This document shows, piece after piece, positions 25,732 through 35,066 of a DNA stretch of 64,000 bases. Both the position numbers and the translations under genes were made by a program. The stretch comes from Pedobacter cryoconitis (GTDB taxonomy: Bacteria > Bacteroidota > Bacteroidia > Sphingobacteriales > Sphingobacteriaceae). Positions within the stretch are counted from its first letter, which is position 1. Each line of letters starts with the position of its first letter. The stretch lies in assembly GCF_001590605.1 (NCBI RefSeq), contig NZ_CP014504.1, positions 4,030,001 to 4,094,000 of the forward strand, in the 5' to 3' direction. Below the pieces are notes generated by a model that ran no database searches, was not told where the DNA came from, and was given only the letters and a program-made list of their open reading frames with translations.

Positions 25732-26220
25732 TCAGGAAGATTGTACCTGACTTCTGGGTGCTGCTGGCTTATGTTCCTGTGAGACAAGCTTTGAAGTCTC
25801 ATAACCTTTTTGTGTGCACCGGCCGATAATTTCATTCAGCAGTTCATCTGCCATTTCTGGCTTGCGGGAAAGGATGCAAAGGTGTTTAAGTTTGGGATGC
25901 CCGACAACAGCGTAAGAATAATCTGCAGCGAGTTCAATGATCCAGTAGTCGACTTTTAATGGCCATACAAACTGTGCTTTAAGTTGTGCGTTGCTGGTTC
26001 CCCGGACAACGATCAGTTTGGAACGGACATACTTGGTTCCTTCGTCTGGTGGTAATTTATAGGTCGTAAAAACAGCGTAATAACCGTCAGGATGTATCAC
26101 ATACGTCTCCGTAGTTTCATGCCAGTGCTTGTCCATAAAGGTGGGTATTGAGCATAGTGAATACCATTTACCTGCATAAGACATAATATCAACTTTTTCA
26201 ACAGGTTTATTCTCTAACAT
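25732..26220 (-). CDS. Lipocalin family protein (Blc-like)
   Basis: A 162-residue protein with the lipocalin G-x-W signature in MSYAGKWYSLCSIPTFMD, then YAVFTTY and a final YAVVGHPKLKHLCILSRKP strand pair typical of bacterial lipocalins. Unlike E. coli Blc it has no signal peptide or lipobox, so it appears to be cytosolic. The ligand would be a lipid or other hydrophobic molecule. It lies upstream of dnaE on the same strand. Confidence 0.8.
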   Translation of the reverse strand: MLENKPVEKVDIMSYAGKWYSLCSIPTFMDKHWHETTETYVIHPDGYYAVFTTYKLPPDEGTKYVRSKLIVVRGTSNAQLKAQFVWPLKVDYWIIELAADYSYAVVGHPKLKHLCILSRKPEMADELLNEIIGRCTQKGYETSKLVSQEHKPAAPRSQVQSS

Positions 26221-26468
26221 AGCGTTCCCTCATTAATACGGTAAGAATATCTGTTTAGATGCAATGATCAAAATCAATTTACAAATCTAAACAGACGTTA
26301 AGCAAATGTAAATTCTTTCTCATAAAACCACGAAGGTCTGATAAAGTTTTAAAAAGCATTTTAAACTTTATCCAAGAATATGTTGAAATTTTCTGATAAT
26401 GCCTTAAATTTTATAACTTGGGCAAGAAGATCTAATGAAGGTTTTATTACAATTTAAAAATTGAATCC

Positions 26469-27407
26469 ATGAAGATAACAGTTGTTGGTGCAGGAGCAGT
26501 TGGTGCTACTTGTGCAGATAATATTGCTAGAAAAGAGTTAGCTGAAGAATTAGTTTTATTAGATATCAAAGAAGGTTTTGCTGAAGGCAAAGCGATAGAT
26601 ATGATGCAAACTGCTGCATTATTAGGTTTTAATACAAAAATAACCGGTGTAACGAATGATTATAGCCAGACTGCAGGTTCTGCTGTTGCTGTAATTACTT
26701 CTGGTTTACCACGTAAACCGGGAATGACCCGCGAAGAGCTGATTGGCATCAATGCGGGCATTGTTAAAGGTGTAGCAGAAAATATATTAAAGTTCTCTCC
26801 GGATGCGATCATCATCGTGATTAGTAATCCAATGGATACGATGACTTATTTATCACTTAAATCGTTGGGACTGCCTAAAAACAGGATCATTGGTATGGGT
26901 GGTACTTTAGATAGTGCAAGGTTTAAATATTACCTGAGTGTAGCGTTAAACTGTAATTCAAATGATTTACAGGGATTTGTGATTGGCGGACATGGGGATA
27001 CGACAATGATCCCGTTAACGCGTTATGCGACTTACCAGAGTTTACCGGTAACGGATGTTTTATCTGCTGAGGTGTTAGCTAAAGTTGCTGCCGACACAAT
27101 GGTGGGTGGAGCAACATTAACTGGTTTGTTAGGGACTTCTGCCTGGTATGCGCCTGGCGCTGCTGGTGCTGCGCTGGTAGAGAGCATTGTTCGTGATGAG
27201 AAAAAACTATTTACTTGCTGTGTTGCACTGGATGGGGAATATGGACAGACTGACATTTGTTTAGGTGTACCTGTAATTGTTGGTCGTAATGGCTGGGAGA
27301 AAATTATAGATTACAACTTGAATGAGGAAGAAAAAGTAGCCTTCAATAAGAGTGCTGATGCGGTGAGAGCAATGAATAACGTGCTTAAAGAAATGAAGCT
27401 TATTTAA
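26469..27407 (+). CDS. mdh: Malate dehydrogenase
   Basis: A 312-residue NAD-dependent enzyme of the LDH-like MDH group. Visible are the Rossmann motif VVGAGAVGATCAD, the substrate-binding loop SGLPRKPGMTREELIGIN, VISNPMDTMTYL, GGTLDSARF and the catalytic histidine in GGHGDTTMIPL. It interconverts malate and oxaloacetate in the citric acid cycle. Its stop codon overlaps the start of the retropepsin-like gene by one base. Confidence 0.97.
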   Translation: MKITVVGAGAVGATCADNIARKELAEELVLLDIKEGFAEGKAIDMMQTAALLGFNTKITGVTNDYSQTAGSAVAVITSGLPRKPGMTREELIGINAGIVKGVAENILKFSPDAIIIVISNPMDTMTYLSLKSLGLPKNRIIGMGGTLDSARFKYYLSVALNCNSNDLQGFVIGGHGDTTMIPLTRYATYQSLPVTDVLSAEVLAKVAADTMVGGATLTGLLGTSAWYAPGAAGAALVESIVRDEKKLFTCCVALDGEYGQTDICLGVPVIVGRNGWEKIIDYNLNEEEKVAFNKSADAVRAMNNVLKEMKLI

Positions 27408-27841
27408 TGCGTACTGTTACAGTCCCTCTTACTTTAATAAACTTAAATGATGACGGTTTCCACCTCCTGGTGGAAATCGTTGTTTTTGGTAAAAAACATT
27501 GGGCAGTCGTAGATACCGGGGCTTCAAGGTCAGTATTCAATAAGACTTTTATTGAACAGTATAGCGATGCTGTGGTTGAGCAGGAAGAAGAAACCAATGC
27601 GACTACACTGTTTACGACTTCAAGTACGATACAGGCAGTAATCCCGAAATTAAAAATCGGTAAGCTGCTGATTAAATCTTATCATGCGGTAGCATTGGAT
27701 CTGGAAACGGTAAATGATGCTTATGAATTAATGGGACATCCCCGGATTGTAGCGATTATCGGCAGTGATATCTTCCTGAAATACCAGGCTAAGATTAACT
27801 ACAAAAAACTGAAAATTCTATTTTCTTCTAAACCAGGCTGA
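27407..27841 (+). CDS. Retropepsin-like aspartic protease
   Basis: A 144-residue protein carrying one aspartic protease motif, AVVDTGASRSVFN, in the short retropepsin arrangement that needs a dimer for two catalytic aspartates. The second half has the hydrophobic pattern IVAIIGSDIFLKYQAKINY, which fits the end of the retropepsin fold. There is no signal peptide, so it appears cytosolic. It is translationally coupled to mdh. Its substrate is unknown. Confidence 0.8.
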   Translation: MRTVTVPLTLINLNDDGFHLLVEIVVFGKKHWAVVDTGASRSVFNKTFIEQYSDAVVEQEEETNATTLFTTSSTIQAVIPKLKIGKLLIKSYHAVALDLETVNDAYELMGHPRIVAIIGSDIFLKYQAKINYKKLKILFSSKPG

Positions 27842-27888
27842 TTTCCACCACAATCTGCTTAAATTTGTCTGGATAAAAATACCTGCTT

Positions 27889-28575
27889 ATGAAACTCCTT
27901 ATTGTTGAAGACGAGCCTAATGTGGTGTCAGTTCTGAAAAGAGGGTTAAGCAGTGAAGGCTTTGAGCTAAGTGTAGCACCTGATGGATTTATTGCGCTGG
28001 AAATGGTTTCGGCACATTCTTTTGCGTTGATTATACTGGACATTATGCTTCCGGGAATCAATGGTCTGGATTTGTGTAAACAAATTAAGAAGAATTATCC
28101 GCAAATACCTATTATTATGCTGACTGCACTAAGCAGTACGGAGAATATCGTTACAGGGCTTGACAATGGGGCTGATGATTACCTGGTGAAGCCTTTTAAA
28201 ATTGCTGAACTGAGTGCGAGGATCCGCATGTTGCTGAGACGGCATTCCGGGCTTCAGCAGGCGGATGAAATCATTACTGTTGGTGATTTACAAATTAATA
28301 TTTCTGGTAAAACGGTAACCAGGGCTGATCAGGAAATTACATTAACGGCAACTGAATATCGTTTGCTCCAGTTTTTTGCCAGGAATAAGAACAAGACCTT
28401 ATCCAGAATAGATATTTTGGAGAATGTATGGGATATTGATTTTAATATGGGCACAAACGTGGTTGACGTTTACGTCAATTACTTGAGAAAGAAAATAGAT
28501 AAGGGCTTTAGCACTACGCTGTTGCATACTGTTGTGGGTTTAGGCTACCTGCTTAAAGAAAAATCATCGTCATGA
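27889..28575 (+). CDS. OmpR-family response regulator
   Basis: A 228-residue regulator. The receiver domain has VEDE near the start, the phosphoacceptor Asp in LIILDIMLPGINGLDL and the conserved Lys in DYLVKPF. The C-terminal winged helix ends with VVDVYVNYLRKKID and HTVVGLGYLL. It overlaps the kinase gene by 4 bp, so the pair is co-translated. A Usp-like gene and a bestrophin gene follow the kinase and may be among its targets. Confidence 0.95.
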   Translation: MKLLIVEDEPNVVSVLKRGLSSEGFELSVAPDGFIALEMVSAHSFALIILDIMLPGINGLDLCKQIKKNYPQIPIIMLTALSSTENIVTGLDNGADDYLVKPFKIAELSARIRMLLRRHSGLQQADEIITVGDLQINISGKTVTRADQEITLTATEYRLLQFFARNKNKTLSRIDILENVWDIDFNMGTNVVDVYVNYLRKKIDKGFSTTLLHTVVGLGYLLKEKSSS

Positions 28576-29936
28576 ATTTAAATACCCGCATTACTTTCTT
28601 ATTTGCCGTTTTATCGGCAGTTATTATCTCTTTATTGAGTGGGTTTGTGTGGTATTTTGCAAATGAGTTTGCTTTTGAGGATTTCTACAAGAGATTGGAA
28701 GCGCGGGTAAAAATAGCGATTCAGACTAAGGCTGCAGCTGGAACAAATACGGTGGAGTACAATGAGGTACGCCAGAAATATCTGGAACGGCTCCCTCAGG
28801 AAGAGGAACAAGTTTTTGCTGCGGATAAAGCCAGTAAAATAGCTTTTGACAAAAAGGTAAATCTCCCTTCCAGTTTTTATAAAAATATTGAATCTGGTAT
28901 GATGGCCCGTTACCGGAATGAAAACGTATTTTATGCGGGTAAGTACTTTAAAAATGGGCCAAATGGTTATATCGTCATCATTTCTGCAAAAGACCCATAT
29001 GGGTATAGAGAACTTAAGGATTTACAGAAAATCCTGTTTGCGGGCTTCTTTCTTTCTGTTGCCTTATCGTACTTTGTAGGAAGAAGGTTCTCTGACTTCA
29101 CTTTTAAACCAATCAGAGAGTTAATTAAAAAGGCGAAGGGGATTAGCGCAGAGAATTTGCACCAGCGCCTGCCTCCTATTAAGGGGAATGATGAAATCTC
29201 CGAGATTTCACAGACTTTTAATGATATGCTGGACAGGCTGGAAACTGCTTTTGAGACACAGAATAATTTTATAAGCAATGCTTCTCATGAGTTAAGAACA
29301 CCTTTGACTATTATTAGCGGGGAAGCTGAATTGACAATTGCCAGGGATGGTCACCGGGATCCTGAGCTTCAGAAATCCCTGGCCACTATACAGGCTGAGT
29401 CTGAAAGGCTGGAAAATATACTGACCAGCTTGTTAAGTTTAGCACAGTCTGGTTTTGATGGGGAGAAACAGCGTTGGGAGGAAATAAGGCTGGATGAACT
29501 GATCTGGGATGTAAAGGCTTCTATTGACCTGGTTAATCCGGATAATCAAATCCAGGTGGATTTCTCTAAGCTTCCGGAAAACCCGGAGAGTATTAATCTA
29601 AATGGAAATCTGAACCTGATTAAACTGGCAGTAACTAATATTGTCAACAATGCGTGCAAGTATTCTGATAACAGAGTGGTTGAAGTCGGTTTATCGGTTA
29701 CGCGTACTAATATTGTGATTAGTGTGAAGGATCAGGGCATCGGCATTCCTGAGGATGAGTTACAGCATGTTTTTGAGCCTTTTTTCCGTGCTTCTAATAC
29801 GACTGATTATAATGGATATGGGGTAGGCCTGCCTTTATCATTAAATATTATCCGTTTGCATAAGGGAAGTATTGCGATTAAGACTGTCCAGGAATCCGGG
29901 ACCGAAATGAACATTTTATTGCCCCGTTCGCGTTAA
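28572..29936 (+). CDS. Sensor histidine kinase
   Basis: A 454-residue membrane kinase with two membrane segments (about residues 8-30 and 155-175) around a periplasmic sensor loop. It has a HAMP region ending NDMLDRLETAFE, the phosphorylated His in FISNASHELRTPLTII, the N-box NIVNNACKYSDN, and the G-boxes DQGIGIPEDE and GYGVGLPLS. It partners the response regulator just upstream. The sensor loop has no recognisable domain, so the signal is unknown. Confidence 0.95.
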   Translation: MNLNTRITFLFAVLSAVIISLLSGFVWYFANEFAFEDFYKRLEARVKIAIQTKAAAGTNTVEYNEVRQKYLERLPQEEEQVFAADKASKIAFDKKVNLPSSFYKNIESGMMARYRNENVFYAGKYFKNGPNGYIVIISAKDPYGYRELKDLQKILFAGFFLSVALSYFVGRRFSDFTFKPIRELIKKAKGISAENLHQRLPPIKGNDEISEISQTFNDMLDRLETAFETQNNFISNASHELRTPLTIISGEAELTIARDGHRDPELQKSLATIQAESERLENILTSLLSLAQSGFDGEKQRWEEIRLDELIWDVKASIDLVNPDNQIQVDFSKLPENPESINLNGNLNLIKLAVTNIVNNACKYSDNRVVEVGLSVTRTNIVISVKDQGIGIPEDELQHVFEPFFRASNTTDYNGYGVGLPLSLNIIRLHKGSIAIKTVQESGTEMNILLPRSR

Positions 29937-30111
29937 TCGCGATATTCTGTTCTTAAATAAGCTCCTGTTTAACAGAACATTGTCTTCATAAAGTCATTCT
30001 GTCTCTCTATCTCGTCTTTCTTGCAATTCTAATCTCGTTCTAATCTCACTCTTATCCGGCTGTAATGTATGGGCTGTACTATTGTATCATTAACTAATCA
30101 AAAGATACAAT

Positions 30112-30603
30112 ATGAAAACAGTCTTAATTCCTACAGATTTCAATGAAAATTCAGTTTATCTCTCAGAGAACATCCTGAAAAATTTCAAAGATGAGCCAAT
30201 CAGGATTTTATTCTTTCATGCTTATAAACTGACAGATTCTATCTCTGATTTATTAATGCTTTCCAGAAGAAGTACTGAGTACGGACAAATTCCGGAATCT
30301 TTCCACAGGGCGTGTTATGATTTCAAAAAAACACATCAGGCCCAGATAGACACTATCGGTGTAGAATATTTTTATGGCAGCACAATGGCCGCCTTCAGAA
30401 ATTTTGCTGAAGCAAATGAGGTGGATTTCATCTACTGTCCTGAAACTTATAGCTTCCGTCAGATATCAAAGTATAGTATCAATCCTGATGTATTCTTAAA
30501 TAAATCTGGTATCCCGATACTTCAGGTTATTCAGGAAGATGAAGCACCTGTAAAAATAAAGAAAGCAATTGTGCTTGAGCATGAAGCTGCTCAGCTTGTC
30601 TAG
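30112..30603 (+). CDS. Universal stress protein-like protein
   Basis: A 163-residue protein beginning MKTVLIPTDFNENS, the usual first strand of UspA proteins, and ending in a PILQVIQ strand as in the family. The ATP-binding G-2x-G-9x-G(S/T) motif is not evident, so it may not bind ATP. It follows the two-component genes by 175 bp and precedes a bestrophin, which suggests a shared stress or ion response. Confidence 0.6.
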   Translation: MKTVLIPTDFNENSVYLSENILKNFKDEPIRILFFHAYKLTDSISDLLMLSRRSTEYGQIPESFHRACYDFKKTHQAQIDTIGVEYFYGSTMAAFRNFAEANEVDFIYCPETYSFRQISKYSINPDVFLNKSGIPILQVIQEDEAPVKIKKAIVLEHEAAQLV

Positions 30604-30627
30604 TTATGACCTTTTAAAACACACTAT

Positions 30628-31560
30628 ATGTTATTAAAGAAAAATGTCCCGCTAACCTACATATTTGGGAAAATATATAAAGATTTGATTTTAGTAACTG
30701 TGTATGCCGTTGGTATCGTCATACTTTATGAAAACTTTCATTTCACCAGAATCTCTATACCAATCGCTGTACCTGCACTTTTGGGTACAGTAATCTCACT
30801 TTTACTAGCATTCCGGTCTAACCAGGCTTATGACCGCTGGTGGGAAGCGCGGATTCTCTGGGGTGGAATTGTGAATGATTCAAGATCATTAACCAGACAG
30901 GTGCTTTACTTTATTGATGATCCTTATTATTCTGCAGAAATACAGCTGTTTAAGGAGCGCTTTGTGAAAAGACAAATTGCCTGGGCTTATGGTTTAAGTC
31001 AATCGCTTAGAAATACGAATCCGATACTTGGACTGGACAAATTTATGAAACCTGATGAACTGGATTTCGTCAGCAGATATAAAAATGTACCGATGTCTAT
31101 TTTGGAACTGCATGCACGTGATATTAAAATCGCTGTTAAAGAAGGCTGGATCAATACTTATCAGCAGATAGAGATTGACAGGACTTTAACAAATTTATGT
31201 GACCGTATGGGTGGTTCTGAACGGATAAAAAACACAGTATTCCCGGTTACCTATAGTAAGTATATCAATATGACGATCTACTTATTTATCATCATGCTGC
31301 CATTCGGGTTAATTGAGTTCTTTGGATACATCGAGGTGCCGGTAGTGATCGCAATTGCAGCAGCTTTCTTATTAATTGAGAAAATGGCTATTCATTTGCA
31401 GGATCCTTTTGAGAACAAGCCTACGGATACACCTACAACAACTATTTCAAAAACTATTGAAAGAGATTTATCTCAGATGCTGAATGATGCGCATTACCAT
31501 GAAGATAAAATGAATGCTATGGAGCCTGTTCACAATCCAAAAACCTATTATATTTTGTAG
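30628..31560 (+). CDS. Bestrophin family ion channel
   Basis: A 310-residue inner membrane protein of the bestrophin (UPF0187) family. The signature FRSNQAYDRWWEARILWGG is present, along with membrane helices near residues 15-35, 45-65, 210-230 and 235-255. Bacterial homologues are pentameric channels, some of them cation-selective, unlike the anion channels of animals. It is 24 bp after the Usp-like gene, so the two are probably one transcript. Confidence 0.92.
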   Translation: MLLKKNVPLTYIFGKIYKDLILVTVYAVGIVILYENFHFTRISIPIAVPALLGTVISLLLAFRSNQAYDRWWEARILWGGIVNDSRSLTRQVLYFIDDPYYSAEIQLFKERFVKRQIAWAYGLSQSLRNTNPILGLDKFMKPDELDFVSRYKNVPMSILELHARDIKIAVKEGWINTYQQIEIDRTLTNLCDRMGGSERIKNTVFPVTYSKYINMTIYLFIIMLPFGLIEFFGYIEVPVVIAIAAAFLLIEKMAIHLQDPFENKPTDTPTTTISKTIERDLSQMLNDAHYHEDKMNAMEPVHNPKTYYIL

Positions 31561-31605
31561 TAGAGCTATAATAAAGGCTGATAATAGCGTCTTATTTCCA
31601 TAATA

Positions 31606-31662
31606 AAAAGGGGTGGTTGTGAGCGCCAGTGCTGTGCACTGGCGCTCACAACCACCCCTTTT
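31606..31662. terminator. Bidirectional terminator, 27-bp perfect stem
   Basis: An exceptionally long and GC-rich hairpin with perfect 27-bp arms and a 3-nt loop, bounded by AAAA and TTTT. It separates the bestrophin gene from the convergent gyrB. Confidence 0.95.
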
Positions 31663-31695
31663 ATCTTTTATGTTTTTTATATTCAGACTAAAAAC

Positions 31696-33654
31696 TTAAG
31701 CGTCAATCTTCGCGTATTTAGCGTTTCTTTCGATGAATTCTCTTCTTGGTGCAACTTCATCTCCCATTAACATAGAGAAAGTATGGTCACACTCTGCAGC
31801 GTTTTCAATTGTAGCTTGCATTAAGGTACGGTTAGCTGGGTTTAATGTAGTATCCCAAAGCTGTTCTGCGTTCATCTCACCCAAACCTTTATAACGCTGG
31901 ATGTGAACACTTTCTTCTTTACCTTGCCCTTTTAAGCGTTGTACTGCTGCATCACGCTGTTGATCATTCCAGCAATATTCCTGCTCTTTTCCTTTTTTAA
32001 CAAGGTAAAGGGGGGGTGCTGCGATGTAAACATAACCGGCTTCAATTAATGCTTTCATGTATCTGAAGAAGAAAGTCAGGATCAGTGTAGTAATGTGTGA
32101 TCCGTCAATATCCGCATCCGTCATGATCACTATCTTATGGTAACGAAGTTTAGTAATGTTTAAAGCTTTGTCATCTTCAGGAGTACCTATACTTACACCG
32201 AGTGCAGTAAACATATTCTTGATCTCGTCGTTTTCGTAGATTTTATGCTCCATTGCTTTTTCCACGTTCAGGATTTTACCTTTTAGCGGAAGAATAGCCT
32301 GGAAGTTACGGTCACGGCCTTGTTTTGCAGTTCCACCCGCCGAATCTCCCTCGACAAGGTATAATTCACATTTTTCAGGATCACTGTCTGAACAATCGGC
32401 TAGTTTACCTGGTAAGCCAGATCCGCCCATTACACTTTTGCGCTGAACCATCTCACGTGCTTTACGCGCTGCTGCACGTGCTGTAGCTGCCAGAATCACC
32501 TTGTTGACAATCATTCTGGCTTCTTTTGGATATTCTTCCAGATAGATACCCAATGCTTCACCAACAGCAATATCCACAGCTCCCATAACCTCAGTATTAC
32601 CTAGTTTGGTTTTGGTCTGCCCTTCAAATTGCGGCTCTTGTACTTTTACTGAAATTACAGCAGTCAGACCTTCACGAAAGTCATCACCGGTAATCTCAAA
32701 TTTAACGTTTTTAAGTAAACCAGACTTGTCAGCGTATGCTTTCAGGGTACGGGTTAAACCTCTTCTGAAACCGGCAATGTGTGTACCACCTTCATGTGTA
32801 TTGATATTATTTACGTAAGAGTGTACGTTTTCAGCGTAGCTGTCATTGTACTGCAAAGCAAGCTCTACCGGTATACCATTTTTAATTCCCTCTACATAAA
32901 TAGGCTCAGCAATCAGTGAAGGACGACCTCCGTCCAAGAACTGAACAAATTCTTTTAAACCACCTTCAGAAAGGAAAAGTTCAGTCAGGAAATTACCCTG
33001 GTCATCCACTTCACGCTCATCTGTTAAGGTTAGGCTGATCCCTTTATTTAAGAAAGATAATTCTCTTAAGCGCGAAGCCAGTGTATCGTAACGATATTCT
33101 GTAGTCTGGGTAAAGATCTTGTCATCTGGTGTAAAAGTGATTACAGTACCTCTTTTATCAGTTTCACCTACAGTTTTCACATCGTACTGTGGTTTACCTT
33201 CACGGTATTCCTGTACCCAGATTTTTCCTTCACGGTGTACTTCTGCTTTTAAGTGTATAGATAGTGCGTTTACACAACTTACCCCTACACCGTGCAATCC
33301 ACCGGAAACTTTATAAGTGTCTTTATCGAATTTACCACCGGCATGCAGTACAGTCATTACAACCTCAAGCGCCGATTTTTGTTCTTTTTGCATGATCCCT
33401 GTCGGAATACCACGACCGTTATCCTCAACTCTGATAGAATTATCTTTAAGAATATTTACCGTAATCGTATTGGCATGTCCTGCCAGAGCCTCATCAATAG
33501 AGTTATCTACTACTTCATAAACCAAATGGTGCAACCCTTTAACACCCGTATCACCTATATACATTGAAGGGCGCTTACGCACCGCTTCTAAACCTTCTAA
33601 TACCTGTATATTATCTGCCGAATAATTTGACTTTGAATCTTTTTCTTCGCTCAT
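31696..33654 (-). CDS. gyrB: DNA gyrase subunit B
   Basis: A 652-residue subunit. It has the ATP-binding GHKL fold (VLEGLEAVRKRPSMYIGD, VDNSIDEALAG, VEDNGRGIPTG, GGLHGVGVSCVNALS) and the TOPRIM motif LVEGDSAGGTAKQGRD followed by MTDADIDGSHI. The length suits GyrB rather than the longer ParE-type proteins of this phylum, although a ParE assignment cannot be fully excluded from sequence alone. The ATG at 33654 (MSEEKDSK) is preferred to a start 36 bases upstream. The product supercoils DNA together with GyrA. Confidence 0.93.
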   Translation of the reverse strand: MSEEKDSKSNYSADNIQVLEGLEAVRKRPSMYIGDTGVKGLHHLVYEVVDNSIDEALAGHANTITVNILKDNSIRVEDNGRGIPTGIMQKEQKSALEVVMTVLHAGGKFDKDTYKVSGGLHGVGVSCVNALSIHLKAEVHREGKIWVQEYREGKPQYDVKTVGETDKRGTVITFTPDDKIFTQTTEYRYDTLASRLRELSFLNKGISLTLTDEREVDDQGNFLTELFLSEGGLKEFVQFLDGGRPSLIAEPIYVEGIKNGIPVELALQYNDSYAENVHSYVNNINTHEGGTHIAGFRRGLTRTLKAYADKSGLLKNVKFEITGDDFREGLTAVISVKVQEPQFEGQTKTKLGNTEVMGAVDIAVGEALGIYLEEYPKEARMIVNKVILAATARAAARKAREMVQRKSVMGGSGLPGKLADCSDSDPEKCELYLVEGDSAGGTAKQGRDRNFQAILPLKGKILNVEKAMEHKIYENDEIKNMFTALGVSIGTPEDDKALNITKLRYHKIVIMTDADIDGSHITTLILTFFFRYMKALIEAGYVYIAAPPLYLVKKGKEQEYCWNDQQRDAAVQRLKGQGKEESVHIQRYKGLGEMNAEQLWDTTLNPANRTLMQATIENAAECDHTFSMLMGDEVAPRREFIERNAKYAKIDA

Positions 33655-33790
33655 AAATGTTAATAAAAAATAAGATTCAAAAATAACCAATTATGGCCAA
33701 TTAAAGGCAAATGTGGATAACTATTTGATCAAAAAACTACATTAATGACCCAAAAAAAACAAGTTATTTAGGATACTAAATTGGAAATTT

Positions 33791-33798
33791 TATATTTG
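33791..33798 (+). promoter_or_regulatory. Candidate -7 box, TATATTTG, for the OmpH-like gene
   Basis: Matches TAnnTTTG, 84 bp upstream of the ATG at 33883. No convincing -33 element was found. Confidence 0.4.
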
Positions 33799-33882
33799 CT
33801 AAAATTTACTCCGTCAGTTTAATCCATAAATGGACGCTGAAGCTGGAAAAGAATTAAAAACAACACTATAATACACGCATAA

Positions 33883-34497
33883 ATGAACAGAACATCCTTC
33901 AAACTAAGCACACTGGCTACCGCTGTAGCATTAGTTTCAGTATTGGCTTCTTGCCAGAGTAAAGACAACAAAGCTGCGACTGATACTGCGGTTAAAACTG
34001 ACGTTGCCGGATCAGCAGCAGTTAAAGCTAACGAGCCTATCGTTTATGTAAATTCGGATTCGTTATTAACTAAGTACCAGTACTTTAAAGATCTTAAGAC
34101 TAAATTAGATGCTAAATCTAAAGCTGCTCAGACTGATCTTGCTTCAAAACAACAGGCTTTTCAACGTGAAGTTGCTCAATATCAGCAAACTCAAAATACA
34201 TTACCTGCTGACCAAAGAGCGACTACTGAGCAAAGATTAGCACGTAAACAACAGGAATTACAAGCTTATCAGCAAAATGCTGGTGCTGCTTTACAAAATG
34301 AGCAAGGTGCTGAGCAAGAAAAATTATACAACAAAATTGCTGATTATCTAAAAATCTATGCCAAGGGTAAAGGTTATAAAATGGTGTTGACTTACCAGAA
34401 AGGTAACAGTGCTATTTTATTCGCTGACGCTTCTTTAGATGTTACAAGTGAAGTGATCACTGGTCTTAACGAAGGTTACAAGGCTGATAAAAAATAA
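33883..34497 (+). CDS. OmpH/Skp family lipoprotein
   Basis: A 204-residue protein. The N-terminus LATAVALVSVLASC is a lipoprotein signal with the modified Cys at residue 24. The mature protein starts the OmpH fold with PIVYVNSDSLLTKYQYF and has a long helical hairpin rich in Gln and Ala (about 65-150), then MVLTYQKGNSAILFAD. Skp proteins are periplasmic chaperones for outer membrane proteins; the lipid anchor is a difference from the soluble E. coli form and is common in this phylum. Confidence 0.9.
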   Translation: MNRTSFKLSTLATAVALVSVLASCQSKDNKAATDTAVKTDVAGSAAVKANEPIVYVNSDSLLTKYQYFKDLKTKLDAKSKAAQTDLASKQQAFQREVAQYQQTQNTLPADQRATTEQRLARKQQELQAYQQNAGAALQNEQGAEQEKLYNKIADYLKIYAKGKGYKMVLTYQKGNSAILFADASLDVTSEVITGLNEGYKADKK

Positions 34498-34513
34498 GCT
34501 GCTATAGCTCCAT

Positions 34514-34553
34514 AAAAAAGCCCTGGTAGTTTTTGAACTATCGGGGCTTTTTT
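34514..34553. terminator. Bidirectional terminator
   Basis: An 18-bp stem with two G-U pairs, bounded by A6 and T6, between convergent genes. Confidence 0.85.
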
Positions 34554-34577
34554 GTGGAAATATATTTTGACACCTTA

Positions 34578-34988
34578 TTATTCGTCTTTTTTGTCTTCGT
34601 CGAAAAGGTTACCTTTTAAATCATCAATCTCTCTTCTGTCTCTTTTGGTTGGCCTGCCTGCACCTCTGTCCCGGATTAAAACGGGTGAGTGGAACATGCT
34701 TTTATAACCCTGTGTTTCTTCGAGTGGGGTAATGTCTTTATATTTCGTAACCGCGATCTTGGATTCAACTCTGGTATAAAGGAGTTCGACTACCTCGATG
34801 ATCTTTTTTTCGATTCCTTTAGAGACCTGGTAAATGTCACCTGGTTTCACAACTACAGAGGCTTTCACATTCTGACCGTTAAATTTAACGCGGCCAGCTT
34901 TACACGCCTCAGTTGCTAAAGTTCTTGTTTTAAACAATCTTATTGCCCACAAGTATTTATCTATCCTTAATTTTTCCTGCTCTGCCAT
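34578..34988 (-). CDS. hslR: S4-domain RNA-binding protein (Hsp15-like)
   Basis: A 136-residue protein. The S4 domain spans residues 6-55: RIDKYLWAIRLFKTRTLATEAC then GRVKFNGQNVKASVVVKPGD. The C-terminal tail is charged (RDRREIDDLKGNLFDEDKKDE). Hsp15 binds 50S subunits carrying a stalled nascent chain and helps recycle them. The family assignment is strong; the exact role in this phylum is less studied. Confidence 0.85.
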   Translation of the reverse strand: MAEQEKLRIDKYLWAIRLFKTRTLATEACKAGRVKFNGQNVKASVVVKPGDIYQVSKGIEKKIIEVVELLYTRVESKIAVTKYKDITPLEETQGYKSMFHSPVLIRDRGAGRPTKRDRREIDDLKGNLFDEDKKDE

Positions 34989-35066
34989 AAAAAATCAAAA
35001 ATACATAAGTAAAAGATCGCTCAATACATAAAATTGATTTATTTTGTGAAAAAATAAAAATTGATA

